Assembly: GCA_022565805.1 (NCBI GenBank)
Contig: JAIULZ010000001.1
Location: forward strand, 124,001 to 188,000
DNA length: 64,000 nucleotides
Direction of reading: 5' to 3'
From: Balneolales bacterium
GTDB lineage: Bacteria > Bacteroidota > Rhodothermia > Balneolales > Cyclonatronaceae
Shown: positions 21,001 through 28,004 of the stretch, piece by piece
Layout: every line of letters begins with the position of its first letter
Position numbering within the stretch: position 1 is the first letter of the stretch
Translations under genes and position numbers: made by a program
The notes under the pieces: generated by a model
Database searches by the model: none
What the model saw: the letters and a program-made list of their open reading frames with translations, nothing else
Told to the model about the DNA's origin: nothing

Positions 21001-23561
21001 GTGCTGCTTTTTTTCAAAGATTTGAGGCCAATTCGAGCCAGCTCAAAAGCATGAAACGCGGTTTCGAGCAAAATTCGCTGCTGCGGGTCCGTAGCACGGG
21101 CTTCGGGTGGCATCATCGAAAAAAACTGCTGATCAAAATCAGCGGGTTTGCTTAAAAAGCGGGCCTTTGGAATAGAAGCTGAATTCGATAAAATTTCCCA
21201 GCTTATGGTGTTAGGTCGTTCAGCGGGATAACTTTCGACTGGAATCGGGTTTCCGCAAAAAACTTCCCACAGCTGTTCAACTGTTCTTACATCGCCCGGT
21301 AATCTGAAGGCAAAGCCGGTAACTGCAACTTTATCGCCTAAATTGCCTGCAGTATTTGTGGTGATTCCTGATTCTTTGGCTGAAGGATGTTCAGAATCGG
21401 AAGAATCTATAGATGGCAATCTGCACAGCTCTGCAGCAAGCTCTGCCGGGGTAGGAAAATCAAATGCGGCAGAAACTCCGGGGTCTTTGCCAAATTCTTT
21501 TTTGAGAATCTCATACAGTTTAACGGCCTTAAACGAACTAATGCCCAGATCCGAAAAAGGAGTATTGGGCGAAATGGTATCGACTCCGGTTAGTTTTTCA
21601 AGAATAGTTACCAGTTTATCAGCAACTTCATCCGTTTCAGAATCGGTTTTGGTAACCTTTGTTTTCTTCGAGCCGTTAGCTTGGTTTTCTGAAACAGCTG
21701 TGATGAATTCCGAATCAACTGAACTGGTTTTCAGCTGATATATTTCGTTTAAGACTTCATCAAACTCGCCGGTTTCATACTTTTTTATTAAAAGTACGCG
21801 CTGCAGCTTGCCGGAAGTTGTCTTGGGAATTTGTTTAACCGGGATGATATGGGTGGCGTCGAGCCCAAAATGCTGCATCAAACAGTTTCGTACAGACTCT
21901 TCAAGCGGTAAAAAAGAGGTTAATCGCGCTTTAAACTGAACGAAAATAAGAAGTTCTTCGAGTCCGGTGTTTTGGTTGGTAGTACCGGCTGCAGCAATTT
22001 TGTTAAGACCGAGTCCGTCAAGTTCGCTTAGAACGGCCTCCAGATCGTGGGGGTAATAATTAAGTCCACCGGCAAAAATAATTTCTTTGCATCTGCCGGT
22101 AATATAAAGTTCATCTTCATTAAAAAAGCCAAGATCTCCGGTGCGAAGCCACCCGCCATCACGCATAAGCTCCTGCGTTTTTTCCGGATTGTTATAGTAG
22201 CCATCTACCACCATAATCCCCTTCAGCTCGATTTCGCCAATGGTGAGGTCGGGCAGAGTAGTGCCGGATTCATCTGTTACGCGATACTCAAAATTGTCGA
22301 GCATTTTGCCACAATGGGCAAAATACAGGCCGTTGGAACGTTCATCATTCAAGTCATCATCCGCATCAGAGGATTCATGCTCAAAACCGCATTCATCCAA
22401 ACCTGAGCCTTCTGGAACTACACGGCTACCGGTGGCAAGAGATTCCCGGTTCAGCATTGTAAACTTCATCGACTCATTTGGATCTCCCATGCTAACCGCG
22501 AGAGTAGCTTCGGCAAGACCATATCCACTGCGCAGCACACCATCTCGAAGTCCAAAAGGCTTCATTGTGCTATAGAACGATTTGCAAATTTTACGAGATA
22601 TTGGTTCGGCTGCATTCAAGACGGTTTTAAAGCTGCTTAAATCCCATTTTGTGGCCATTTTCTTATCATAATGATCCAGAAAAAAGCGAAAGCCAAAATT
22701 GGGCGAAACCGTTTGAGTTGCACGATGCTCGTGGCCTTTTTGCATCCATAGTGAGGGATAGCGAATAAACAGCTGAGTTGGCATCAAAATCTGCTCATAA
22801 TGCATAACGACCGGCAGCATGTGATACAGAATAAGGCCCATATCGTGCGTGAGGGGAATCCAGCTTAGAAAAGTTTCATCATCGAACTGCATGTGTCTTC
22901 GCATGGCAGCCATGTTTTCGAAGAGCTTACGATGAGTGATAGAAACGCCCTTTGGTTTACCCGTAGACCCTGATGAAAACTGTATGAATGCAACATCATC
23001 CGGGCCGGGGCTTGCCAATACGGTAGCCGGACTACCATTGGCGATTTCATCGGTAGCTAAGCTGTAGCTTAATGATTCTATTTTTTTAGACGTCTCAAGG
23101 CTGTTAACAGATTCTGCTGTTTTATGGAGGTGATCGAAATAGCTATCGGGGGCGTCGTGAAGCAAAAAAGGTGAGTTCAGCTGATTCCAGACATGCAAAA
23201 GTTTTAGCCTGTGGTCGTTTGTGAACCCAAGAGATAGCGGCACCGGAATAAATCCTGCGGCAATACAGCCCCAGAAAAGCCGCACAAAAGACTCGTTATC
23301 GGAGGCCTGAATAAGAATTTCTGATTTTGGAGGCAGATTCTTTTGCGCAAGGCAGGCCGCAACCTTCGAAGCTTCAATATGGAGAGTTTCGTAGCTCACA
23401 TAAAATTCGGAACTACTACTCCGGACAAACCTTATACCCGCAGTCGATTTACCTGCTGCTGTAAGAGCATGAACCAGTGATGGGTAGGGAACAGAGTAAG
23501 GCTCCCGAGTATTTTGTTTCGGTTCCATAGAGTGCTGTGTAACCATAAGCGTTGGTACCAT
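12030..23561 (-). CDS. Hybrid PKS-NRPS gene 1: FAAL-ACP-KS-AT-ACP-AMT-C-T-E-C
   Basis: Giant 3843-residue enzyme that starts the pathway. Domains with approximate residues: fatty acyl-AMP ligase 20-590 (SSGSTGKPKG); ACP near 672 (DLGISSF); ketosynthase 744-1170 (Cys in DTACSSS near 910, THGTGT, GHLESAAG); acyltransferase 1267-1590 (GHSLGEF; AFHS suggests malonyl-CoA); ACP near 1700 (LGLDSL); class III PLP aminotransferase 1885-2297 (Lys in AYGKIVGGG near 2136); C 2340-2770 (HHIALDG near 2464); T near 2836 (GGDSI); E 2888-3330 (HHLFTD, ETNGR); C 3376-3810 (HHIIYDG near 3505). There is no KR, DH or ER, so the beta-keto group stays available for the aminotransferase, the logic of mycosubtilin/iturin synthetases. 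The C-T-E module has no A domain: only a Ser/Glu-rich linker separates C from T. First gene of the operon; ATGs at codons 1, 6 and 12 are all possible starts. Confidence 0.95.
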   Translation of the reverse strand: MVPTLMVTQHSMEPKQNTREPYSVPYPSLVHALTAAGKSTAGIRFVRSSSSEFYVSYETLHIEASKVAACLAQKNLPPKSEILIQASDNESFVRLFWGCIAAGFIPVPLSLGFTNDHRLKLLHVWNQLNSPFLLHDAPDSYFDHLHKTAESVNSLETSKKIESLSYSLATDEIANGSPATVLASPGPDDVAFIQFSSGSTGKPKGVSITHRKLFENMAAMRRHMQFDDETFLSWIPLTHDMGLILYHMLPVVMHYEQILMPTQLFIRYPSLWMQKGHEHRATQTVSPNFGFRFFLDHYDKKMATKWDLSSFKTVLNAAEPISRKICKSFYSTMKPFGLRDGVLRSGYGLAEATLAVSMGDPNESMKFTMLNRESLATGSRVVPEGSGLDECGFEHESSDADDDLNDERSNGLYFAHCGKMLDNFEYRVTDESGTTLPDLTIGEIELKGIMVVDGYYNNPEKTQELMRDGGWLRTGDLGFFNEDELYITGRCKEIIFAGGLNYYPHDLEAVLSELDGLGLNKIAAAGTTNQNTGLEELLIFVQFKARLTSFLPLEESVRNCLMQHFGLDATHIIPVKQIPKTTSGKLQRVLLIKKYETGEFDEVLNEIYQLKTSSVDSEFITAVSENQANGSKKTKVTKTDSETDEVADKLVTILEKLTGVDTISPNTPFSDLGISSFKAVKLYEILKKEFGKDPGVSAAFDFPTPAELAAELCRLPSIDSSDSEHPSAKESGITTNTAGNLGDKVAVTGFAFRLPGDVRTVEQLWEVFCGNPIPVESYPAERPNTISWEILSNSASIPKARFLSKPADFDQQFFSMMPPEARATDPQQRILLETAFHAFELARIGLKSLKKSSTGVFIGASKGEYAVLSGETNPDSDEVPYELTGNMASTTAGRLSYFFGLHGPALTVDTACSSSLSALAQACAAIQNRQCEQALAGSSNLILDSAGMRKLTGIKALAPDGCCKTFEASADGYGRAEGVICFVLEPLARAVENGKTIFAVIDAITLNHDGRSNGLTAPNGEAQRNLIEKNLSRAGYSVSELSFLETHGTGTRLGDPQEVSAISRLAGLQERSQPLYLSASKAHFGHLESAAGMLGLLKAILMIQHKTIPAQPLSNGLNPLLSDSMKGLEIPQKKITLNKHQNGEIRGGVSSFGLSGTNAHVLISGFSNIEAILKQAVQANPFTALKLEAATQWSLNKLAERWLELARSASISDADFREMTSSTLFTEHGLDYKKYFSGQNRTELVSTLENFVRNDENNLIKQSSPKTVWLFAGQGAQRIGMMRSLYQHHPIFRDSFDECRKLLKKHGAIFDAFEILESKDERIHETEFTQPVLAACQISMARVLLEAGLKPDALSGHSLGEFPSLWLAGVLDLEDTLRLLLIRGRLMASVSGNGGMMVVFAERNFVEKKLTETGSTLEIASDNGVGIITLSGLANELKELGTQLKNENIRFKKLSVSAAFHSAMMEPVKEAFLKEASRVSFNSARIPVYLNNGTKLETGSKIDADYLWNQLRNEVQFGKSLHLLQQDEMHAAIEISPAPVLSPVAARILEYAPTDQIFSLFNGDENELKDWGKSCVSLANLFPSADLANLLNIKRQTSHALTSFCFPRYPFKRNTFWHPGIGKGQLNGGKTSPEKNTPSASLNGNHTPIVQSKSLSQEVMSSNSSSSREDAIIELFNEITGIDRERLRSGIDTNLFELGLDSLVLMKVKSSVKEKFGLEIAASQFFRELNTLAKLIDKINNEAPAPATDSFSPAETPGNQAATDNSAPASEITAQTDQNPGVIAQIVNQQLSIMQQQLDLLRGNVSSASTGGNGRMTLPAQMPSPQKKPADIKTVSEAARKEYIAYKSVRKAEGMARIPAEGLQRLVRSYTEMTASSKKEVDQYRPWLATSRNIAGFRPDRKEMVYQLQVERAEGAYVWDIDGNRLLDITMGFGVSLFGNKPGFIQEAITEEMSRGIGVGAMSYLTGKTAQKFCELTGNERVAFFNTGSEAVMNAVRIARTHTSRIKVVQFSGAYHGNTDPVLAAAGEKNGAPAAVPMSPGIPESYFDDLVVLPYGSPETLSWLKENCAEVAAVVVESVQSRKPDFRPAAFLKEVRQITQDAGTVLIFDEVITGLRLGPRGAQHFYGIKADLAAYGKIVGGGLPIGLVAGKREVMAAVDGGIWQYGDDSLPEAENTFSAGTFNHHPLVLSAMNAVLDKIKAESAEIYPRLEQLTDHLKNTLNEYFECHRYPIKVVNFGSLFRFELGGAAELLFYKLVTKGVYIWEGRNCFLSTAHTEEDVTFLIQAVIDAVEEMRQDGFFPDDDGGDSTSDLSGKDKLKSSNGISTAVKSETPLVFSQHPVQQRIFSLCSLEGGTEAYQIKGAMTVEGDLQADSFLDACRKTVLNHDAFFTRFSVENGILIQQISSKKNTEPLIHFFDYTGKPEAEIDILLHKLGQPFNTNKWPLASINLIRISAQKHLIMVNAHHIALDGISLSILFTELLQQYFGAAEKTISNSASYQNFVEWQANYEKSEAFSRHEAYWNAHLDSLPAPVIPGASMQTDERTMDGGRITKRIPTKLVKEAAQKAGVSPYCFLFGLFSVWASKLSGTEEVTIGGVVSGRPDGFEQTIGMFANTIPYRIRTVSKTETLPDFLQQLSSMILNHIDASLYPLQKLTSRFKKERTPGSNPLFELVFAYEKDDQRSVTAGGLRFSTYDLPRHAASFPLLLDIIETSDETIVGFEYQQCFYTDERASLLADSFISFVHETADLNVTTLPFSQLKLDFSEIITTESASLLTDEKSGVNSESEPENTSVSVATAGSIWPQNGHLRHALTEIWKKVLGTTEVEPDTSFFWLGGDSIKAIQMISLIADLGYHTNIRTIFKYPTVNRLATQLELQKTAEQLPDSSGHIPFLPIQKYFNSLQLENPDYWNQAIGLEIDHTITKEELFKIQQFLIARHPSLRSRLSDDGIMVMPAETPSESFTLIKETEVKHFKEGSALFEECMPLFVDLQQRFDLREGPTSGLLHIRTPERSFILWAVHHLFTDAVSWQILLGDFSALLLQLTSGKELSRPPLQTSVYQWAQRNEEFKTSFAGEKSFWTETLQKCLEISDSSLLPASTLPSPIGEMQTLGTTLNEEQSHQADYILKTFGARRLESMVMASVLECIQSADSGQSGGVPCAFWYETNGRQLFGEEAADAIGWFTSLFPVYVPESTADLQSRIEHSLSKVPQGGAGFGYLRDELAAAVLPENPNILEQKLPKIRFNFIGAFPSHFNNIRLYLQDNRYTIDARNRHDVLLDVNIIRMEGQWIIQTDAHPDLDGSVFGPLSKILDEKLASAGGRISKEKVVAGQTSLSKTEQQLLSMRPTATDCKNILEDFDLGDSFAVSMVEDILPLTPMQQGMMFLINSTQKIQPGLQQLSLRFSQRLDTAQLKHSCAALLTRHPALRSLFVQQKGIPLQLVIQKANLTFDVRSTEHASGENYLNFEASVRETDLETPFATATQLPVRFTLVLGEDCSTLIISMHHIIYDGWCNAILFRDLSQLYSGAESSEHLYGTSVFRKVLSRFLSQNASSLSYWKNNFAKYEAINWQPISATEQTTTHKNGNGNGNGNGKLNGSASGNNRTLISRNPDSKIKAQLTKKAAKMELTPSALYHAAWGLSLRMFSGHQINSFGTVFSGRSEEELAEQQAIGLFIHTLPFISECSDAITLEELARSHFQTTVEMQEHQSVSLAGLKEISKNTSRELFDSLLVVENYPLNTDGFRLNHPASKHQPAEITGFHFHSEEHARCTLSINYQPEPEYELRFSSEYVSPENAARLMDLFIYSLNALLQNPAMKVSECMEQRRSGLRANHTKKLFSKLEQLKK
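12792..12821. repeat. Hexanucleotide repeat (CCCATT)x4 plus one variant copy, inside gene 1
   Basis: Four perfect and one imperfect copy of a 6-base unit, read on the minus strand as a run of Asn-Gly pairs in the last C domain of gene 1, probably a flexible surface loop between its two lobes. Confidence 0.9.
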
Positions 23562-24082
23562 TTAGCGCAGTAAACACATTAGCCGGGCGATCAGCTATTC
23601 GTAATCAAGTGAAAATGAAATCCAACGGATTACAGCTTAACCAGCCCATGCTGCGTTTACAGCCTTATATAAAATTGTAGTAGTATAGTAAGATGATCTG
23701 GAACTCAGGCCCACATCGTAGTTCAGTGTTCCGGTTTGCAGATATTGTATTCTTCCGAAAGCATAATGTAAATGTTCACAATCGGAAGTTTTAAAATGTG
23801 ATATACAAACTGTTCGATCAGTTTGTTGTATGTAATGATGATGCTTCCCAATAGTGCCCAAAAAGCATGATTTGGCGCGTTTATATAGAGTTTAGATCAA
23901 AATTACAAACCGCCTAAAGATCATTTTTGTTGGGTGAAGTCCTTACTGAAACGTGTTTAAAACCAAGTGATATTCTGAAATAAGCATCATCTTTCACAAA
24001 GATATAAATTTTTCAAGAAATATATATCACTTTTTCCAAAAAAAATATATATTGATATACAAATTAAACTTATTATATATAT
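23562..24082. promoter_or_regulatory. Divergent promoter region of the NRPS operon and RHH gene
   Basis: AT-rich 521-base region between divergently transcribed genes, so it must carry the promoter of the biosynthetic operon (leftward) and of the putative regulator (rightward). The motif GTGATAT recurs: GTGATATACAAA at 23798-23809, GTGATATT at 23967-23974, a reverse-strand GTGATATATA at 24021-24030, and the near copy TTGATATACAAA at 24052-24063, just before the regulator's ATG. TGATATACAAA is repeated exactly twice. These could be operator copies for the adjacent DNA-binding protein. No convincing -33/-7 promoter pair was identified by eye. Confidence 0.5.
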
Positions 24083-24571
24083 ATGGCTCAAAAAACAGAT
24101 TCTATACTTATCAGAGTTTCCCGGGAGTTGTCTGATCGCATTCAGCATGTAGTTGATCAAAGGGAGCTTAAAAAATCAGTATTGCTTAGAAAAGCGATTT
24201 CTCATTATCTGGATCATCTGGAGCGTGAAAATCCGGAGGTTCGGGAGGTGATACGGGCGATAATCATTGCTAAGCTTGATAAAATCCAGAAAGAATATGA
24301 TCAGGGGAGAATAATCTATTTCGAGAAGACCATTCCCATAAACACCTCGCTAAACTGCAGCTTATGCAGAGACGAGTCTGGAAGCGAGTACATTATGTAT
24401 GATATTTTGCAAAAGGCAGACGAAAACCGCCTCGATGCTATAGACCGGCATGCCACTATTTTATACGAAGAGTGGAAGCTGCTGCCCGATTCTAAGCGTA
24501 ATCATTTCATGACGGATCTTCATCAGGATCATGTTGTTTTTAGCATGAAGCCCGCTATGATGGAGGATTAG
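24083..24571 (+). CDS. Putative ribbon-helix-helix transcriptional regulator
   Basis: A 162-residue protein. The first 45 residues have the pattern of a CopG/Arc-type ribbon-helix-helix: a short beta strand (DSILIRVS) followed by two amphipathic helices (ELSDRIQHVVDQ and KKSVLLRKAISHYLDHL). The remaining 115 residues are not recognised; they hold a CxxC pair (CSLC) that could bind metal or be redox active. It is transcribed away from the NRPS operon across a shared promoter region, the usual position of a local regulator. The family assignment is from pattern only; the C-terminal domain could sense a ligand. A convergent-gene hairpin follows at 24744-24789. Confidence 0.6.
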   Translation: MAQKTDSILIRVSRELSDRIQHVVDQRELKKSVLLRKAISHYLDHLERENPEVREVIRAIIIAKLDKIQKEYDQGRIIYFEKTIPINTSLNCSLCRDESGSEYIMYDILQKADENRLDAIDRHATILYEEWKLLPDSKRNHFMTDLHQDHVVFSMKPAMMED

Positions 24572-24743
24572 GAGCACCTGCTTCTTTTCTTTCAACTACT
24601 AATTGGGTCCAGATTTTTAATCAGGCAGATATTATGGTAGCTAAATTACATATAATCATGCTGTTGTTTTTGGTGGGTGTTTGAGCAGGATTGTACTGTA
24701 AATATTTAATGAACCGATTAATTTAATTAGTAATTACCCAATC

Positions 24744-24789
24744 AAATAACAAAAACCCGAATAGGTGTATAATTCAGGTTTTGTTATTT
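24744..24789. terminator. Bidirectional hairpin terminator
   Basis: Long imperfect inverted repeat: left arm 24744-24762, right arm 24772-24789, differing by one bulge and one mismatch. The arms are A/T-rich at their outer ends, giving U-rich tails in both directions. It lies between convergent genes (24571 plus, 24816 minus), so it can end both. Confidence 0.75.
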
Positions 24790-24815
24790 CATCTGTATCC
24801 TAATTTAGAGCTTCA

Positions 24816-25634
24816 CTAGTTTGTGCTTGCCCACTCGAAGCGGAAGCCAATGCTAAGCTGTTGATTCAGCCGGTCTATACCCGGAGCCGGTGCCTTTTCT
24901 TCGTATCGGATTTCGTGCTTAATCATTCCGGCAAAAACGGGGGTGAAGCGGAAAACGGCCTGTAGTCTCAGGTAATAACGGTAAGAGGCATCATCACCCA
25001 GCTCATGAACCCAAATAAACCGTTCGGTAAAGAAAATGCGATCTGTGATTCGAACACGCATGTTTTGCTGAAAATATCCAATAAAATTAGTCTGCACTTC
25101 CGAAGACCCGAGTCGTAGTTTTCGCTGCTCGCCGAAAGCGCCAAGAGCATTTATACCGAAACGAGGCGTTCTTACGAGTTCATAATTCAATCCGGCATAA
25201 GAAACCAGTCGCTGATCGATACGATTTGCATCATCTTTTTCCCAAATAGCGCCAACTTCTCCGTGCATTCTTGGCACAATATCATAAACCAAAGCTCCAT
25301 CTATATAAAAATATTTTTCCCGTATTGTATTAGGACCTATAGAAATTCTTTGGTACTTCATTTCGCCTACTGTTCGCAAAAGCCATCGGTCATTGCGCAG
25401 ATGTACAGCTCCGGTTCCGTCATGCAAAAATCCAGATATTGTACCGCTCGCACGGTCAAGACTGTACGTTCCCTCTGTATGAAAAAGCCACCCGGCCTGC
25501 AGGCTATCCTGATGAAGGCTGTTTGTTTGCCACCAGTTTTGCTGAGCGAAACTGGTATTATTTATAACCGAAAGTGCGGTTAGAGCAATCAGCAACATTG
25601 TATACCTAAACATACATAGAAGGGTAATTTTCAT
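24816..25634 (-). CDS. Outer-membrane beta-barrel protein, DUF481-like
   Basis: About 272 residues from the preferred ATG at 25634; a longer frame starts at 25697 but adds a non-signal-like leader. The preferred start gives a classic signal peptide (basic start, hydrophobic stretch LLIALTALSVI, ending SFAQQ). The mature part is a series of alternating-residue strands rich in Tyr, Phe and Arg with polar turns, and it ends in a strand with aromatic residues (GFRFEW), as in small outer-membrane barrels. The spacing resembles the DUF481/YdiY group, which has no firmly known function. It is transcribed towards the RHH gene and shares the hairpin at 24744-24789. DUF2490-type barrels are an alternative. 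Confidence 0.65.
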   Translation of the reverse strand: MKITLLCMFRYTMLLIALTALSVINNTSFAQQNWWQTNSLHQDSLQAGWLFHTEGTYSLDRASGTISGFLHDGTGAVHLRNDRWLLRTVGEMKYQRISIGPNTIREKYFYIDGALVYDIVPRMHGEVGAIWEKDDANRIDQRLVSYAGLNYELVRTPRFGINALGAFGEQRKLRLGSSEVQTNFIGYFQQNMRVRITDRIFFTERFIWVHELGDDASYRYYLRLQAVFRFTPVFAGMIKHEIRYEEKAPAPGIDRLNQQLSIGFRFEWASTN

Positions 25635-25949
25635 AGCGGGCTTTAGAAAGTGAGCATGGAGATTTACATGAATAAAATAAAGAAACGAGTTAGACAAATA
25701 TTCCTTCTGCTACGAAGCAGCAAGATGTATAAATTAATTGAAGAAAAGTGATTTGTTGGCTGTTTTGATAGAAGGAAGTGGAAAACCGTATATTCGGACG
25801 TTTATTTTCTTTTTGCCTCGATATGTCGGCGTTTCGGTCTTGAACTTGGCTAAATTCAGGCTATTGTATTTCTTCAAATCTGGTTTAAAACAGCCTTTTC
25901 ATATTAAATTGGGCAGATTTTGAAGTAAAATTTAGGTAAATAGTAAACA

Positions 25950-25976
25950 GGCCGGAACTTTTTAATTATTCCGGCC
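25950..25976 (-). terminator. Hairpin downstream of the S12 lipoprotein gene
   Basis: Perfect 8-base stem (GGCCGGAA at 25950-25957, TTCCGGCC at 25969-25976) with an 11-base loop, 21 bases past the stop codon. The minus-strand tail is only moderately U-rich. Confidence 0.6.
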
Positions 25977-25997
25977 AGTATTCCAAAAACTTCAGCG

Positions 25998-27227
25998 TTA
26001 CTTAAAATTGGCAAAAATGTATGGTTCGTCGAACAGAAAACCTACAACAGTATTAAACAAAGCGGGTCCTGCATCCGGAAGCCTAGTTCCATCTGCGCGG
26101 CGACCGTTCGGACTTTTATTAGACAACACGATTACCACCCCAAACTCCGGGTGTCTGTACATCGATAGTTCGTAACCGGATAGACCGCCTTTATGTCCGA
26201 CCCAATTTTCGCCCACTTTAGCAATTCCGAGGCCGTAGTTACCAATAGCGCTGGCAAACTGAGAAGTCACAAAATCGTCGCGCTGTTGTTTTAAACTTGT
26301 GCTGTAAAACATGCCTGTCATAAGTGCTTCTGCATAAACGGCAAGGTCGGGAGCCGATGCAACCATTGCCCCGGCGGCGCCTGCATAGTTAGGGTGAAGG
26401 GCTGTTATATCGTAAAAAGCCTGGCCATCGCCGGGTATACCACTACCTGCATAATCGGATGTTTCTATATCCATATATCCACGGGCCATATCTGCCGGAA
26501 TATACATTGTAGTAGCATAATATGTTTTTGAAAGACCGAGTGGGGCAGAAATCCGGTTGTGAATCTCATCTTGAATACTATTGCTTGTTACTCTTTCGAT
26601 TATTAGACCGAGAAGCGTATAGTTCGTATTAGAATATCCCCAGCGGAGATTGCCATCAGGAGCCATTTCACCGGGTTCGAAAAGACGGGGAGAACTTTCT
26701 GCAATAGCAATTAACTCGGTTTCGGGCAGATACGAGTCTGGATTAAAAAACATCTGGACTAAAAAAGGAATACTTCCTGTATAGTTAGGAATCCCGGAAG
26801 TATGGCGTAGTAGATCACGGACACTTATGTTTTCGCTTTCACGAAGCTCAATTTCTGGCAAGATTGATTGAACGCTTGCATCAAGAGAAAGGCGGTTTTC
26901 ATCGGCCAGCTGTAAAACGACTGTTGCGATAAAGGTTTTGGTAATCGAACCAATTCTGAATCGGTGGTCGACCTGCATTGGTGTTCTGGTTTCCAGGTTA
27001 GCAAAGCCGGCACCGTATTCGAATCTTTCCCCATCAGGGGTAACAACTACAATGGCGGTTCCTGGTATTTTATCGGCGATAAGGGTGCTGTCAATTCGCG
27101 ATTGTAGCGTGTTAACTCTTTCGGGCGTGAATAATGGCTCAGGATCGCTACCCGACTTAAATAAGTCACAGGCTGTAAAAAGAAATAGAACAGCAAAAAT
27201 TCCGGAAAGTTGAATATATCTTTTCAT
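25998..27227 (-). CDS. Serine beta-lactamase-family (S12) lipoprotein hydrolase
   Basis: A 409-residue lipoprotein: hydrophobic signal and lipobox FTAC with Cys20. The catalytic set of the class C beta-lactamase / D-Ala carboxypeptidase family is complete: S94-I-T-K97, Y198-S-N200 and H345-K-G. These enzymes hydrolyse D-amino-acid peptides, beta-lactams or esters. It is anchored in a membrane facing the periplasm. Colibactin ClbP and zwittermicin ZmaM belong to the same fold family and remove an N-acyl-D-Asn cap from NRPS products, but those have C-terminal transmembrane helices and this protein has none. A cell-wall or general D-peptidase role is therefore the default; a link to the nearby Asn lipopeptide operon is speculative. 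A hairpin follows the gene. Confidence 0.85.
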   Translation of the reverse strand: MKRYIQLSGIFAVLFLFTACDLFKSGSDPEPLFTPERVNTLQSRIDSTLIADKIPGTAIVVVTPDGERFEYGAGFANLETRTPMQVDHRFRIGSITKTFIATVVLQLADENRLSLDASVQSILPEIELRESENISVRDLLRHTSGIPNYTGSIPFLVQMFFNPDSYLPETELIAIAESSPRLFEPGEMAPDGNLRWGYSNTNYTLLGLIIERVTSNSIQDEIHNRISAPLGLSKTYYATTMYIPADMARGYMDIETSDYAGSGIPGDGQAFYDITALHPNYAGAAGAMVASAPDLAVYAEALMTGMFYSTSLKQQRDDFVTSQFASAIGNYGLGIAKVGENWVGHKGGLSGYELSMYRHPEFGVVIVLSNKSPNGRRADGTRLPDAGPALFNTVVGFLFDEPYIFANFK

Positions 27228-28004
27228 ACAAAGATTTGTAAATAAAATGATTGGGGTTATAATAGATAAAAACCGTAGTGGAAGTTATTTCCGATGATGC
27301 TTAGAATTACTTTGCATATCTGCATCATCTATAGTCTTTTAGTAATGCCACTGACGATCTAATCCTTTTGCAGAGATAAATACAGTGAAGATTAAAGCTT
27401 CACTTCGCAGTAAAAATTTAAGCGAGTCTTTAGAAGCTGATTTTAATCCGTTTGCAGATTTTTACAAAAATCAAAAAACAGTAGCTACCCATGTAATAGG
27501 GTGGAACTCGTTTTTATCAAACTAAGACATTTGATACCGCAAAACGCTTTATTAGCTTGGCGTTTAAATCAGGTAAGTTGAAGCATGTTGCAAAAATCTA
27601 ATATCAGCTAATCATCATCATTGCAGTTTGCTTTTTTAGTATAAATAACAAGCTAAGCAAGGCTATCCTCAACAAATCATACATAGTTGAGGTTAGCCTA
27701 ACAAGTTATGGTTACCTTTACATAAAGATGGATATAGATGATATTTTGAATTATAGCTTCTAAATCAGGCAGGGCAAAAAACCTTACTGCCCATGCTGCA
27801 ATAAATGCAGAAAACATTCGTAGTGAGACAGCTATCGATAACAACACTTTCCACATTATAAGCAAAAGCTTATCTGTGTTATTTGGTATTGATATCTGAT
27901 AAGAAGTTTTATCGAGGCATTCTTCATAAGTATATAATGCCAACCTCAGGAGCCGAACGGTTAGTTTGCTCATGAGAGGAAAAGTAAATGAAGCTAGTTA
28001 AGGG
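27228..28004. other. Gene-poor interval with a possible decayed coding fragment
   Basis: No convincing intact gene. A 46-codon frame with a GTG start (27385-27525, plus strand) and a following stretch in another frame (about 27529-27603) have coding-like composition and may be remnants of one frameshifted gene. A 91-codon minus frame (27698-27973) is not supported by composition or a recognisable family. Confidence 0.3.

Noticed and set aside
12030-23561. Ketoreductase, dehydratase or enoylreductase domains in gene 1
   Set aside because: No nucleotide-binding or catalytic motif of these domains is present between the AT and the aminotransferase; their absence fits beta-amination.
23637-23861. 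74-codon minus-strand frame upstream of gene 1
   Set aside because: Falls in the divergent promoter region, no domain, unusual composition.
27698-27973. 91-codon minus-strand frame
   Set aside because: No family, no start context, mixed hydrophobic composition in an AT-rich region; not enough support for a gene.
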